DNA of 64,000 nt from Pseudomonas sp. NFR16 (GCF_900108875.1 NZ_FNYJ01000001.1:1457533-1521532); one strand, 5' to 3'. Numbered from the stretch's first letter, positions 39,627-49,171 are shown. Program-made: numbers and translations. Notes: a model not told the origin generated them from the sequence alone.

Positions 39627-40232
39627 TTACTGCTCCGCATGCTCCTTGAGCGCCTTGAGCGTGTTGAACGGCGCGTCAACGACGAACTTGTTGGCAAGCC
39701 AGGACGGAACGCTGCCGCCCGGCTCGGTGTGCACCTGGTAGGTGACTTCGGTCAGGTTGTCGCCCTTGGGCACGAACTTCCAGTAGCCCTCGACCTGCGC
39801 AACCCGCACGAAGCCTTTCTCTTCAGGAATGTACTTGGGCTGCCCCAACAACTTGCGAGTGAGACTGCCATCGGCACCCTCCACGGTCGTGATCTCCAGC
39901 ACCGAATCACGCGGGGTGACTGGCCACGGCGTGTTGAACTGGGTGTAGGTCCAGGTCTTGTCGCCCTCATGTTTGAGGATCTTCTGCGACTTGCACTCAT
40001 GAATCCAGGCACACGCGGCAGCGACATCCTCTTGCAGGGCGCGCAGTCTGGGAATGCCCGCTTTGATGGTGGCCACACCCTGATAAGCCTTGTATTGAGA
40101 GCCCGCGACGTCACTGAGCGAGACCTTGATGCCCTCCTCGTTCTTGGCAACCTTCCAGTCCTCAGCCTGGGCACACGCAACGACCATTACAGTCAGGCCG
40201 ATTCCACACGCAATCCGGTACAGCGAACCCAT
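39627..40232 (-). CDS. Exported START-domain protein
   Basis: 201 residues: a signal peptide (MGSLYRIACGIGLTVMVVACAQA) and a START/lipid-transfer-like domain (DWKVAKNEEGIKVSLSDV...QFNTPWPVTPRDSVLEITT...GYWKFVPKGDNLTEVTYQVHTEPGGSVPSWLANKFVVD). The helix-grip fold usually binds a lipid or other hydrophobic ligand. Likely periplasmic; ligand unknown. Standalone gene, convergent with gltA. Confidence 0.88.
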   Translation of the reverse strand: MGSLYRIACGIGLTVMVVACAQAEDWKVAKNEEGIKVSLSDVAGSQYKAYQGVATIKAGIPRLRALQEDVAAACAWIHECKSQKILKHEGDKTWTYTQFNTPWPVTPRDSVLEITTVEGADGSLTRKLLGQPKYIPEEKGFVRVAQVEGYWKFVPKGDNLTEVTYQVHTEPGGSVPSWLANKFVVDAPFNTLKALKEHAEQ

Positions 40233-40288
40233 TGTTGTATTCCTTATTCTTGAAGTTCAGTTGCCTCGATTGATTCACATCCCTGCCT

Positions 40289-40546
40289 TCAAGCAACCGA
40301 TGTGAGCGTCTCCCACCAACCCAGCAGGCGAATAGCGTCTTCCGAACTGCTGCCACAGACTTCCACGTCTGCCGAGAATTGGCCACACACCGCCGGCCTT
40401 TCCGGCCTGCCGAACAGCCCGCAGAGCATGTCGACCGACAGGTGCAGGCAACGTTCGCCAGCAGGCTTGCCCTGTGGCATGCCGGGAATCGGCGAAGTGA
40501 TGGAGGGTGCAATGCAGCAAGCGCCGCAACCCGGACGGCATTCCAT
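40289..40546 (-). CDS. YkgJ-family cysteine cluster protein
   Basis: 85 residues with the N-terminal CRPGCGACCIAPSI motif and further Cys at C33, C42, C54 and C64 (approximate). The YkgJ/UPF0153 family is thought to bind a metal or iron-sulfur cluster; no activity is proven. The ATG directly opens the motif. A small gene easily missed; both flanks are short. Confidence 0.82.
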   Translation of the reverse strand: MECRPGCGACCIAPSITSPIPGMPQGKPAGERCLHLSVDMLCGLFGRPERPAVCGQFSADVEVCGSSSEDAIRLLGWWETLTSVA

Positions 40547-40648
40547 GGAAACTTCCTCTGGGAGGCAGTGAGAGATGACAGGATCTTAACCGCTAAAACG
40601 GGCGTTTGAAAATACAGGATTCAGGCAACCCGAATGTTCGAGGGGCCG

Positions 40649-41344
40649 TTACTGCTTGAATTTGAAATCGAGGGCGGCACCTTCGACATCCCGACGCGCC
40701 TCGTTTCGCAGTTGCAGCTGCATTTCGTTGCTGAGCAGACGGCCCTGAAGCTGAAAATCCGGATCGCTCTGCGAATCGGGAAACAGCTGCGGGAGCAGCG
40801 GCTTGGCGCCTGCTGGCGGCGTCTTGGACTTGGCAGCTGAGGTAATCACATTTGGTGGCGGGGCCAATTGCTTGACCATCTCCGGCGGCAGACTCAAATC
40901 GAGCTGAGCCTTCGGCAATCGCGTGTCCTTGACCACTTGGGACGCAGGCTTGGTCTTGCTGGCAACCGGCGCGCGATTGGCCACCTCTGAATTGTCGGCC
41001 TTGATCTTGGCCGATCGAGCATTGGCACTCGGGGTTTTCTGCTCGACCGCAGCCGCCTTGTCGGGTGTGATGCCAGGCGCGACGGGCTTGGCGGGAGGCT
41101 GCGGCTTACTCGACGCGATAACGGGCACCACCCCAGCATCGGGCGCGAGATCGTGAACCGTTGGCGCAGCTGCAGCAGGAACAGCGGGCTTTTGCACTGG
41201 TGCAGGCGCCTGGGTGTCCTTGGCCTGAGCCGTGGGCGCAGTCGCGGTCGTCGCTACCTTAGGCGGCGGTGTCACTGGCTTGTCGCCATCGCAAGCGCTC
41301 AACAAGACCAGCATCAACACGCCCATACAACGCAATGAATTCAT
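40649..41344 (-). CDS. Ala/Pro/Lys-rich lipoprotein of unknown function
   Basis: A 231-residue predicted lipoprotein. The signal MNSLRCMGVLMLVLLSAC ends at lipobox LSAC. The mature chain is low-complexity (VTPPPKVATTATAPTAQAKD...), probably disordered, with a short conserved-looking C-terminal part (PPEMVKQLAPPPNV..., LLPQLFPDSQSDPDFQLQGR). I do not recognise a domain. The start at 41344 is taken because it opens the signal peptide; an upstream ATG would add 11 basic residues. Possibly envelope-spanning, but this is a guess. Confidence 0.7.
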   Translation of the reverse strand: MNSLRCMGVLMLVLLSACDGDKPVTPPPKVATTATAPTAQAKDTQAPAPVQKPAVPAAAAPTVHDLAPDAGVVPVIASSKPQPPAKPVAPGITPDKAAAVEQKTPSANARSAKIKADNSEVANRAPVASKTKPASQVVKDTRLPKAQLDLSLPPEMVKQLAPPPNVITSAAKSKTPPAGAKPLLPQLFPDSQSDPDFQLQGRLLSNEMQLQLRNEARRDVEGAALDFKFKQ

Positions 41345-41462
41345 AGATCGAAGACGGCAGATTAAGACACGAGCCAATATGCTGGCCCTTTAGTCAACCG
41401 GTGACAAGTGAAGCCCTTGTCAGCCAGCCCCTGAACAGTGGAAAGCAACGGACCGGCTGAGT

Positions 41463-42902
41463 TCACCACGTTTGACCGGCGTCCTGACACAACTGCTTGG
41501 CGAGCATGCCCACGGTCATCAACGCCCTCTCCGCCTCACGATTCCATGGCAGCCCGCAATTGAGCCGGATGCAGTGATTGAACTGTTCTGTGTTGCTGAA
41601 GATAAGCCCCGGCGCGATGCTGATGCCCTGCTCAAGCGCACGCACGTGCAACTCCTGCGTATTGACCCGACCTGGAAGGCTGATCCACAAGATGAAGCCG
41701 CCTGCCGGACGACTGATTTGCGTGCCCTCTGGAAACATTTGCTGCACCGCCAGCTGAAAGGCGCTCAGGTTCTTGCGATGCTCCTGGCGAATATACCGCA
41801 GATGCCTGTCATAGCCGCCGTTCTCCAGATAAGAAGCCACGGCCATTTGCGTCACACTGCACGCCGAATGCGTGCTGAAGGTTTGCAGCCGCTGGATTTC
41901 CGCCTGGTACTTTCCGGCGATCATCCAGCCGATGCGCACGCCCGGCGACAGCGTCTTGGAAAAGCTCGAGCAGTAGATCACCCGCCCCAGGCGATCGAAC
42001 GCCTTCAGCGCTTTGGACTTGTTCTGCTCATACATCAGCTCGCCGTAAATGTCGTCTTCGATCACCTGAATGTCGAAATCCGAGGCCAGCCGCAGCAGGT
42101 GTTTCTGCCGTTCTTCGGGCATCGTGCTGCCCAGCGGATTGCTCAACCGCGAGGTCATCACCAACGCCTTGATAGACCATTGATTGGCCGCCAGCTGCAA
42201 GGCCTCCAGGCTGATGCCGGTGTTCGGATCGCTGGGAATCTCGATGACTTTCAGGCCCAGCAGATCGGCCAGCTGCAGCAGCCCGTAGTAGGTCGGCGAC
42301 TCGGCCGCGATCAGATCACCGGGGCTGGTCAGCACGCGCAACGACATCTGCAAAGCGTCGACGCAGCCGTGCGTGATGACGACCTCTGACGGATCGACGA
42401 CCACGCCGGCATCGCGCATGCGGATTGCCACCTGACGCCGCAACGGCTCGAAACCCGGGCTGAACATGTAATTGAAGGCACGTGGACTCTGGAAGCGCGT
42501 GACCTTCGCCAACTGCTGATGCAGCGCACGCAGCGGCAGGTAATCGATGTGCGGCACCGCAGCACCGAACGCAAAGACACCCTCACGCCGGGCCTCCACC
42601 AGCACTTGCTGGATGATGCTGGCGCGAGTGACCAGACCCGGCCGCTCGACCCGTGCAATGTCGGGGGTCGGTGCCGTCAGGGCAGGCGTTTGATGGACGT
42701 AGTAACCAGACTGCGGACGCGCGCGGATCAGCCCCTGATCTTCGAGATTGGCGTAGGCCTGCAGGACGGTGGCATGACTGACATTAAGCTGCGAGCTCAT
42801 CTTGCGCACCGAAGGCACGCGCTCACCGGGCTGATACACGCCACGGCGAATGTCTTCAGCCAACTGCTGAGCGATACGTTGATACAGCAGAAGATTGGTC
42901 AT
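41463..42902 (-). CDS. MocR-type GntR/aminotransferase regulator
   Basis: 479 residues. The N-terminal winged helix at 1-75 (YQRIAQQLAEDIRRGVYQPGERVPSVRKM) is of GntR type. An aspartate-aminotransferase-like domain follows, with the PLP Lys in YCSSFSKTLSPGVRIGWM. MocR proteins sense PLP or amino-acid-like ligands. The start at 42902 follows GAGGGAC; a 69-codon open extension upstream is rejected. No divergently paired target gene is adjacent, so the regulon is unclear. Confidence 0.92.
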   Translation of the reverse strand: MTNLLLYQRIAQQLAEDIRRGVYQPGERVPSVRKMSSQLNVSHATVLQAYANLEDQGLIRARPQSGYYVHQTPALTAPTPDIARVERPGLVTRASIIQQVLVEARREGVFAFGAAVPHIDYLPLRALHQQLAKVTRFQSPRAFNYMFSPGFEPLRRQVAIRMRDAGVVVDPSEVVITHGCVDALQMSLRVLTSPGDLIAAESPTYYGLLQLADLLGLKVIEIPSDPNTGISLEALQLAANQWSIKALVMTSRLSNPLGSTMPEERQKHLLRLASDFDIQVIEDDIYGELMYEQNKSKALKAFDRLGRVIYCSSFSKTLSPGVRIGWMIAGKYQAEIQRLQTFSTHSACSVTQMAVASYLENGGYDRHLRYIRQEHRKNLSAFQLAVQQMFPEGTQISRPAGGFILWISLPGRVNTQELHVRALEQGISIAPGLIFSNTEQFNHCIRLNCGLPWNREAERALMTVGMLAKQLCQDAGQTW

Positions 42903-43064
42903 GGCGTCCCTCGCGTCAGGGTAAATCGATTCCGGCGCACAGTTATCAATCTTACCGGAACAGTCATGAAGTGTACGGGGACAGTTTGGGATACCGCCAG
43001 TAATACTTAAGTGTGACGGAAATTTCGCTAAGCCGTTTGCGCCAAACGTCTGGGCGATTTGCAC

Positions 43065-43098
43065 AAAAAAGCCCGGCTTCTTTGCTGAAAAGCCGGGC
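43065..43098 (-). terminator. Terminator after the OmpA-family gene
   Basis: GCCCGGCTT / AAGCCGGGC arms with a 10-base loop; six T follow on the minus strand, 18 bases past the OmpA-family stop. Confidence 0.92.
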
Positions 43099-43115
43099 CT
43101 GATCGACAAAATAGC

Positions 43116-43931
43116 TCAGCGCGGGGCGCTTAAATGGCCTTTCTCGTCGGAGAACACGATTTCCACCCGACGATTTTGCGCCCTTCCCCGTTCGGAAGTG
43201 TTCACATCCACCGGGTATTGATCGCCATACCCTTCCACCTGGATGCGCTCGTCTTCGATCCCGAGGTCTGCCAGGACATCCGCCACCGCTTGCGCCCGGT
43301 CACGGGACAGTTGCAGGTTTTCCTGAGCGTCGCCGGTGCTGTCGGTGTAACCCTCGATACGCACTACGCGCTTGGGATTAAATTGCAGAAACTGCACGAC
43401 CTTCAGCACGGTACGGTTTGCCGAGCTCTTGAGTTCGGCATGGCCGGTGTCGAACAGCATGTCGCCCAGTGTCATGACCAGACCCCGTTCGGTCTGCAAC
43501 GTGGAAAGGCTGATCACCTGATCTTCGGCCCATTTACCTTGCTGCTGCGCACCCGACAATTTCGCCTCGCGCAGCGCCAGTTGCAGGCGCTGGCGTTCAA
43601 GCTCGAGGCGCGCAAGCTTCTCCTGATTGAGCAGCAACTTGCTGTGCTCGGTGGCAATGGCGCTGTAGCGGCTGCTCAGGTACGCGTAATGGCTGACGTC
43701 GTCGGCACTGCCGATGTAACTGGACAGACGCTCGGCTCTGGCGAGCAATTCGCCTGCGCGGATCACGTCCTTCGGCGCGCTGCGCAAGACGTTGGTGTCT
43801 TCTTTGACTTTCTGGAAATCGGCGCTGGCGCTCTGCAGTGTGGCTTCGCTGACGGGGTGGGCCGCGCAACCGTAAAGCCCGGCAACCGCCACCAGCATGG
43901 CGACGCTCAATACACGCGGGACGACGTTCAT
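43116..43931 (-). CDS. OmpA-family lipoprotein with DUF4398 N-terminal region
   Basis: 271 residues. The signal ends at a lipobox (VAGLYGC). An N-terminal helical region like DUF4398 (SEATLQSASADFQKVKEDT) leads to a long coiled coil (LLLNQEKLARLELERQRLQL), then a C-terminal OmpA peptidoglycan-binding domain (GDMLFDTGHAELKSSANR..., IEGYTDSTGDAQENLQLSRDRAQAVADVL, ERGRAQNRRVEI). It should tether the outer membrane to peptidoglycan. It overlaps the upstream DUF4398 gene by 4 bases. Confidence 0.92.
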   Translation of the reverse strand: MNVVPRVLSVAMLVAVAGLYGCAAHPVSEATLQSASADFQKVKEDTNVLRSAPKDVIRAGELLARAERLSSYIGSADDVSHYAYLSSRYSAIATEHSKLLLNQEKLARLELERQRLQLALREAKLSGAQQQGKWAEDQVISLSTLQTERGLVMTLGDMLFDTGHAELKSSANRTVLKVVQFLQFNPKRVVRIEGYTDSTGDAQENLQLSRDRAQAVADVLADLGIEDERIQVEGYGDQYPVDVNTSERGRAQNRRVEIVFSDEKGHLSAPR

Positions 43932-44293
43932 TGGCTCGCCCCCAACTGCTTGCGAAGACGCTCCAGGCGCGCGTTGACCTGTGCAACCTGTTCGTCGCTC
44001 TTCTGCGTCAGGACCCGCGCTTCCGCCAGACGGGCATCCAGCTCAGCCTGCTCGGCCTGCATGCGCGCATCCTTGTAGGCCTTGTCGGCCATGTCGGCGC
44101 GGGCTCGAGCCAGTTTGGCCTGCGCCTTGGCAAGGTCCGGTTCGTCATCGGTCGCACCCACGGCGCCCGCCTGAGTCACCGCCTGTTCGGTCAGCTTCAA
44201 CTGTTCAACCGGGGCGGGATCGTTCGCGCAGCCGAACAGAGAGGCCGTTGCCATGGCTGCAATCAAAGGTCGTATTTTCAAAAGAAAGCTCAA
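43928..44293 (-). CDS. DUF4398 lipoprotein
   Basis: 121 residues, with a signal ending in lipobox SLFGC and a charged alpha-helical mature part (DLAKAQAKLARARADMADKAYKDARMQAEQAELDARLAEA). The start is TTG at 44293, supported by AGGA 7 bases upstream; no ATG opens the signal. Second gene of a three-gene unit; overlaps the OmpA-family gene start by 4 bases. The pair looks like a duplicated helical module, one copy fused to OmpA. Confidence 0.85.
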   Translation of the reverse strand: MSFLLKIRPLIAAMATASLFGCANDPAPVEQLKLTEQAVTQAGAVGATDDEPDLAKAQAKLARARADMADKAYKDARMQAEQAELDARLAEARVLTQKSDEQVAQVNARLERLRKQLGASQ

Positions 44294-44302
44294 AAAACAT
44301 TC

Positions 44303-45121
44303 CTACTGGTGGGTGGCGCTGGTCGGCTGCAGCAACTGGGCTTTCCACAATTCCAGATTGCGCGTAACGGCTTCACTGGAGCGGCCCGAAGCAGACAATT
44401 CTGTCATTTTTTTCGCCAGCTGTCCGCGCAGCCAGGGCTCATTGCACGCCGAATTGAATGACAACGCCAGATACAAACCCGGCCGGTCGAGCGGCAGCGG
44501 CTTTGCCTCAAGGTCCGCCGCCAGGGTCTGCGTCATCGCCATGCCCGCGTAGCGTCCGGCCAGCACGTATTCGACCTGTCCCTGAACAAGGGCCTGGAAG
44601 GTCTGCGTCAGGTTGGTCTTCTTCTCCAGCGTGAGGTGCTCTTTGATCGCGCGCTCGAACGCAGGGGTCACGCGGGTTTTCTCGGAGATGGCGCCCGCAT
44701 GGCCCTGCAGGTCCGCCAGTGCGTTGAAGGGTTGAGCGTGGCCTGCGCGGGTCCAGACCATGATTTCGTTCTGGGAAACCGGCGGATGAACGAAGTCCAG
44801 CGACTCGAGTTCGGCGTCGTTCAGCGGAGTGTCGGCCAGCAGATCCATGCGTCCGGTGCGCACTTCCTCCAGTGCCTGACTGCGTTTGCCCGCAAACAGA
44901 AGCTCGACCTTGATGCCTATCTGCGTCGCAGCCTCTTTGAGCAGATCGGCGTTGGCCCCCATCAAGTGCTTCGGATCTTGCGGGTCACGCCACAGGTAAG
45001 GCGGTGCATCAGGGCTGCCCGTCACGATCAGACGATCGCACTTGCCCGCCGCCATCGTCAGCGAAGGCACGAGCAGTATTGCGCCTGCCAGTGATGCCAG
45101 CGTACGCCTTGGCGACAACAT
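44303..45121 (-). CDS. Periplasmic amino-acid-type substrate-binding protein (SBP_bac_3)
   Basis: 272 residues: signal peptide (MLSPRRTLASLAGAILLVPSLTMA) then a type-3 solute-binding fold (RLIVTGSPDAPPYLWRDPQDPKHLMGANADLLKEAATQIGIKVELLF). AGGATG lies 6 bases before the ATG at 45121. No permease or ATPase gene is adjacent, so it is an orphan binding protein, perhaps a sensor or scavenger rather than a transporter part. It is 9 bases upstream of the DUF4398/OmpA lipoprotein genes and probably co-transcribed. Confidence 0.88.
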   Translation of the reverse strand: MLSPRRTLASLAGAILLVPSLTMAAGKCDRLIVTGSPDAPPYLWRDPQDPKHLMGANADLLKEAATQIGIKVELLFAGKRSQALEEVRTGRMDLLADTPLNDAELESLDFVHPPVSQNEIMVWTRAGHAQPFNALADLQGHAGAISEKTRVTPAFERAIKEHLTLEKKTNLTQTFQALVQGQVEYVLAGRYAGMAMTQTLAADLEAKPLPLDRPGLYLALSFNSACNEPWLRGQLAKKMTELSASGRSSEAVTRNLELWKAQLLQPTSATHQ

Positions 45122-45261
45122 GGCTACATCCTTTTTTCGCCCCATAAAAAAACCCGCTCTGTTCCGACCGGGGAAAACATCATTCGGCGCAGTGCAACCG
45201 ACGATCGACGTTTTCCAGCAGCCCGAACGAACGGGTTCTCTTTATAAGTCAGACGGCTGGA

Positions 45262-46191
45262 TTAGACCAGCTTCTCCAACTCCGGGACGGCTTCGAAGAG
45301 GTCGGCAACCAGGCCGTAATCGGCCACCTGGAAGATCGGCGCTTCTTCGTCCTTGTTGATCGCGACGATCACTTTGGAGTCCTTCATGCCGGCCAGGTGC
45401 TGGATCGCGCCGGAAATACCGACAGCGATGTACAGCTGCGGCGCGACGATCTTGCCGGTCTGACCGACCTGCATGTCGTTGGGCACGAAGCCTGCGTCGA
45501 CAGCAGCGCGAGAAGCGCCGACGGCTGCGCCCAGCTTGTCGGCCAGCGCATACAGATGCTTGAAGTTGTCGCCGTTCTGCATGCCGCGGCCGCCGGAAAC
45601 GACGATTTTGGCAGCGGTCAGTTCAGGACGGTCGGACTTGGCCAGTTCTTCATTGACGAAGGACGACTTGCCTGCGTCGTGGGCCGCAGCAACGGTTTCA
45701 ACGGTCGCCGAACCGCCTTCAGCGGCAACGGCGTCGAAACCGGTGGCGCGTACGGTGATGACCTTGACCGCCGCCGACGACTGAACGGTCGCAATGGCGT
45801 TACCGGCGTAGATCGGGCGCTTGAAGGTGTCAGCCGACTCAACCGAGATGATCTCGGAGATCTGATCGACGTCCAGTTGCGCAGCCACGCGCGGCAGGAT
45901 GTTCTTGCCGTTGGAAGTGGCAGCGGCCAATACGTGGCTGTAACCCGCAGCCAGCTCGCCAACCAGGGGTGCCACGTTTTCCGGCAGTTGGTGCGCGTAG
46001 GCGGCGTTGTCGGCAACCAGCACCTTCGCGACGCCAGCGATCTTCGCAGCCGCTTCACCTACAGCGGCGACGTTCTGACCCGCGACCAGGACGTGGATGT
46101 CACCACCGATCTTGGCGGCGGCCGCCACGGTGTTCAGGGTGGCGGGAGCGATCGCGCCGTTCTCGTGCTCAGCGATAACCAGGATAGTCAT
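45262..46191 (-). CDS. etfA: Electron transfer flavoprotein alpha subunit
   Basis: A 309-residue FAD-binding subunit. C-terminal FAD motif: [63 protein letters not shown]. With EtfB it accepts electrons from acyl-CoA and other dehydrogenases and passes them to the ETF-quinone oxidoreductase encoded divergently. It follows etfB with no gap. Confidence 0.98.
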   Translation of the reverse strand: MTILVIAEHENGAIAPATLNTVAAAAKIGGDIHVLVAGQNVAAVGEAAAKIAGVAKVLVADNAAYAHQLPENVAPLVGELAAGYSHVLAAATSNGKNILPRVAAQLDVDQISEIISVESADTFKRPIYAGNAIATVQSSAAVKVITVRATGFDAVAAEGGSATVETVAAAHDAGKSSFVNEELAKSDRPELTAAKIVVSGGRGMQNGDNFKHLYALADKLGAAVGASRAAVDAGFVPNDMQVGQTGKIVAPQLYIAVGISGAIQHLAGMKDSKVIVAINKDEEAPIFQVADYGLVADLFEAVPELEKLV

Positions 46192-46941
46192 TTAGATTAC
46201 CTTCGCCTCGTTCTTCAGTTTTTCGACCAGTTCTGCAACCGACTTGACCTTGATGCCTGCACTGCGGGCAGCCGGGGCTTCGACTTTCAGGGTCTTGTTG
46301 GTCGAAGACGTGGAAACGCCCAGCGCGTCAGGCGTCAGGGTTTCGAGCGGCTTCTTCTTGGCCTTCATGATGTTCGGCAGCGACGCGTAGCGTGGCTCGT
46401 TCAGGCGCAGGTCGGTGGTGACAATCGCTGGCAGCTTCAACGAAACAGTCTGCGCGCCGGCATCGATTTCACGGGTGACGTTGACGCTGTCGCCGGAGAC
46501 TTCAACCTTGGAGGCGAAGGTGCCTTGGGCGTAGCCGCTCAGCGCAGCCAGCATCTGACCGGTCTGGTTGTTGTCGCTGTCGATGGCCTGCTTGCCAAGG
46601 ATGACCAGTTGAGGCTGTTCTTTATCGACAACAGCCTTGAGCAGCTTGGCCACGGCCAGGGAGGTCAGCTCGTCAGCGGATTCAACGAGGATGGCGCGAT
46701 CGGCACCCAGTGCCAAAGCAGTGCGCAGTTGCTCCTGAGCGGTGGTCGGGCCAATGGAAACGACGACGATCTCGGTCGCGACGCCTTTCTCTTTCAGGCG
46801 TACGGCTTCTTCCACAGCGATTTCGCAGAAGGGGTTCATCGACATTTTGACGTTAGCGAGATCGACGCCGGAGTTGTCCGCTTTGACGCGAACCTTGACG
46901 TTGTAGTCGACCACTCGTTTGACAGCTACAAGAACCTTCAT
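46192..46941 (-). CDS. etfB: Electron transfer flavoprotein beta subunit
   Basis: A 249-residue subunit binding AMP. It starts [20 protein letters not shown]; the recognition loop [20 protein letters not shown] and signature region ADRAILVE are visible. GAGGAA lies upstream of the ATG. First gene of etfBA; I found no convincing promoter, although the 526-base divergent gap has room for one. Confidence 0.98.
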   Translation of the reverse strand: MKVLVAVKRVVDYNVKVRVKADNSGVDLANVKMSMNPFCEIAVEEAVRLKEKGVATEIVVVSIGPTTAQEQLRTALALGADRAILVESADELTSLAVAKLLKAVVDKEQPQLVILGKQAIDSDNNQTGQMLAALSGYAQGTFASKVEVSGDSVNVTREIDAGAQTVSLKLPAIVTTDLRLNEPRYASLPNIMKAKKKPLETLTPDALGVSTSSTNKTLKVEAPAARSAGIKVKSVAELVEKLKNEAKVI

Positions 46942-47238
46942 GGATTCCTCGTTACTCTCCGGTGAAAAGAAAGTCGCCAGGCTCAGCCCGGCGATGGGTA
47001 CACGTCAGTGTAAAGAACACCTCTGAAAACAACGTATTCGTCGTTGCTGAATGCTGATTTCAGCAAAAACAGCCGCTCAGCCACGCCAACTCAAGCCAGA
47101 GGCCGGCTGGCCGTGTAAACTGCACCGCGCCCCGCCGCCCCTTGGGCCCAGCGGATCTGCAGCACAGCATTGCGTCGCTTTTAGAGGCGTTCTCCTGCCT
47201 GACGGTCAGCCTACGGCGAGCGCAAAACCGCCCGTATC

Positions 47239-47264
47239 TTGACCGGAACGCCTATTCCGGTCAA
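47239..47264. promoter_or_regulatory. Perfect inverted repeat in the etfB-etfQO gap
   Basis: TTGACCGGAA-N6-TTCCGGTCAA, ten-base perfect arms. It lies 60 bases upstream of the PsrA-like box. The half-site TGACCGG recurs in the palindromes at 11227-11270. No T-run, so an operator is more likely than a terminator. Outside these sites the gap 46942-47467 holds no gene that I can support. Confidence 0.4.
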
Positions 47265-47324
47265 TACGACAAAAACGCCAGTCACAAGCCGCGTCCCTAT
47301 GTTTTATCAGGGTTTCGGCCGATT

Positions 47325-47338
47325 CAAACAAACGTTTG
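47325..47338 (+). promoter_or_regulatory. Candidate PsrA operator at the etfQO promoter
   Basis: CAAACAAACGTTTG fits the PsrA motif G/CAAAC-N2-4-GTTTG/C and ends 2 bases before the -35. PsrA responds to long-chain fatty acids, and etf genes are among its reported targets in P. aeruginosa, which supports the call. Confidence 0.65.
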
Positions 47339-47340
47339 TA

Positions 47341-47369
47341 TTGGACCTGTGAGGTGGTGTAGATATAAT
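47341..47369 (+). promoter_or_regulatory. Sigma-70 promoter of the ETF-quinone oxidoreductase gene
   Basis: TTGGAC, 17 bases, TATAAT (perfect -10). Predicted start near 47376, about 90 bases before the GTG start. Confidence 0.85.
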
Positions 47370-47467
47370 GCAGACCCTTTGAGATATCGCGCAGGCGCAC
47401 CCCATGCGCGTGTCGGTTTTAGCAATCTATAAAAATATGCCGTTGAGCCCTGAGTAGGAGATAGCCT

Positions 47468-49132
47468 GTGGAACGCGAATACATGGAATTCGACGTCGTC
47501 ATCGTCGGAGCCGGCCCCGCCGGGCTTTCCGCCGCATGCCGCCTGAAACAGAAAGCCGCCCAAGCCGGCCAGGAAATCAGTGTGTGCGTGGTGGAAAAAG
47601 GCTCTGAAGTTGGCGCCCACATCCTGTCGGGTGCGGTGTTCGAACCTCGCGCCCTCAACGAGCTGTTCCCGGACTGGAAAGAACTGGGCGCCCCGCTGAA
47701 CACACCGGTCAAAGGCGACGACATTTATGTCCTGACCAGCGCCGAAGCCGGCACCAAAGTGCCGGGCGCGTTCGTGCCCAAGACCATGCACAACGAAGGC
47801 AACTACATCATCTCCCTGGGCAATCTGTGCCGCTGGCTGGCCCAGCAGGCGGAAAACCTTGGCGTGGAGATCTACCCGGGCTTCGCCGCCCAGGAAGCGC
47901 TGATCGACGAAAACGGCGTCGTGCGCGGGATCATCACCGGTGATCTGGGCGTGGACCGTGAAGGCAATCCCAAAGAAGGCCTGTACACCCCGGGCATGGA
48001 GCTGCGCGGCAAGTACACGCTGTTCGCCGAAGGCTGCCGCGGGCACATCGGCAAACAGGTGATCAAGCGCTTCAATCTGGACAGCGAAGCCGACGCTCAG
48101 CATTACGGCATCGGCCTGAAGGAAATATGGGAAATCGACCCGGCCAGACATCAGCAAGGCCTGGTGGTGCACACCGCTGGCTGGCCGCTGGATGTCATGG
48201 GCACCGAAAACACCGGCGGCTCTTTCCTCTATCACCTGGAAAACAATCAGGTGGTGGTCGGCCTGATCGTCGACCTGTCGTACGCCAACCCGTACCTGTC
48301 GCCGTTCGACGAGTTCCAGCGCCTCAAGCATCACCCGATCCTCAAGCAGTATCTGGAAGGCGGCAAGCGCGTCAGCTACGGCGCCCGCGCGATCTGCAAA
48401 GGCGGTCTGAACTCGCTGCCGAAAATGGTATTCCCGGGCGGCGCGCTGATCGGCTGCGACCTGGGCACGCTGAACTTCGCCAAAATCAAAGGCAGCCATA
48501 CCGCGATGAAATCCGGCATGCTGGCCGCCGAGTCGGTGGCCGACGCGCTGTTCGCGGGCAACGAGGGCGGCGATGCGCTGAACACCTACGTCGACGCGTT
48601 CAAAGCCAGCTGGCTGCATGAAGAACTGTTCGCCAGCCGCAACTTCGGCGCGGCCATCCACAAGTTCGGTCCGGTACTGGGCGGCGCGTTCAACTTCATC
48701 GATCAGAACCTGTTTGGCGGCAAGATCCCGTTCACGTTGCACGACAACAAGCCTGACTACGCGTGCATGAAGCTGGCGGCCGACTCGAAGAAGATCGATT
48801 ATCCGAAACCGGACGGCAAACTGAGCTTCGACAAGTTGAGCTCGGTGTTCATCTCGGGTACCAACCACGAAGAAGAGCAGCCTTGCCACTTGAAGCTCAA
48901 GGATCCAGGCATTCCGATCAACGTCAACCTGCCCAAGTACGATGAGCCGGCCCAGCGTTACTGCCCGGCAGGTGTTTACGAGGTGGTGACTCAGGAAGAC
49001 GGCGCCAAGCGCTTCCAGATCAACGCGCAGAACTGCGTGCACTGCAAGACCTGCGACATCAAGGACCCTTCGCAGAACATCACGTGGGTGGCGCCGGAAG
49101 GTGCGGGTGGGCCGACCTACCCGAATATGTAA
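47468..49132 (+). CDS. Electron transfer flavoprotein-ubiquinone oxidoreductase
   Basis: A 554-residue iron-sulfur flavoprotein of the inner membrane that passes ETF electrons to ubiquinone. FAD-binding VVIVGAGPAGLSAACRLKQ, membrane-contact/UQ-binding region GGLNSLPKMVFPGGALIGCD, and [4Fe-4S] ligands in YCPAGVYEV and NCVHCKTCDIKDPSQNITWV. The start is GTG at 47468 with AGGAG 7 bases upstream; an ATG five codons later is the alternative. Divergent from etfBA. Often named etfD or etfQO. Confidence 0.97.
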   Translation: MEREYMEFDVVIVGAGPAGLSAACRLKQKAAQAGQEISVCVVEKGSEVGAHILSGAVFEPRALNELFPDWKELGAPLNTPVKGDDIYVLTSAEAGTKVPGAFVPKTMHNEGNYIISLGNLCRWLAQQAENLGVEIYPGFAAQEALIDENGVVRGIITGDLGVDREGNPKEGLYTPGMELRGKYTLFAEGCRGHIGKQVIKRFNLDSEADAQHYGIGLKEIWEIDPARHQQGLVVHTAGWPLDVMGTENTGGSFLYHLENNQVVVGLIVDLSYANPYLSPFDEFQRLKHHPILKQYLEGGKRVSYGARAICKGGLNSLPKMVFPGGALIGCDLGTLNFAKIKGSHTAMKSGMLAAESVADALFAGNEGGDALNTYVDAFKASWLHEELFASRNFGAAIHKFGPVLGGAFNFIDQNLFGGKIPFTLHDNKPDYACMKLAADSKKIDYPKPDGKLSFDKLSSVFISGTNHEEEQPCHLKLKDPGIPINVNLPKYDEPAQRYCPAGVYEVVTQEDGAKRFQINAQNCVHCKTCDIKDPSQNITWVAPEGAGGPTYPNM

Positions 49133-49136
49133 AAGA

Positions 49137-49170
49137 CGCAGCGGCAAGTGTCGAGCTGCAAGCGACAAGA
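49137..49170. repeat. Short relative of the AGCTGCAAGC intergenic repeat
   Basis: AGCGGCAAGTGTCGAGCTGC and the following bases resemble the repeats at 30116-30265 and 60828-60898. It sits between the ETF oxidoreductase stop and its terminator. Confidence 0.5.
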
Positions 49171-49171
49171 G

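Noticed and set aside
45145..45175. Possible terminator with T7 before the solute-binding protein gene
   Set aside because: The stem is only about four base pairs, too weak to call.
46942..47060. Promoter for etfBA
   Set aside because: TACACT on the minus strand could be a -10, but no -35 lies at acceptable spacing.
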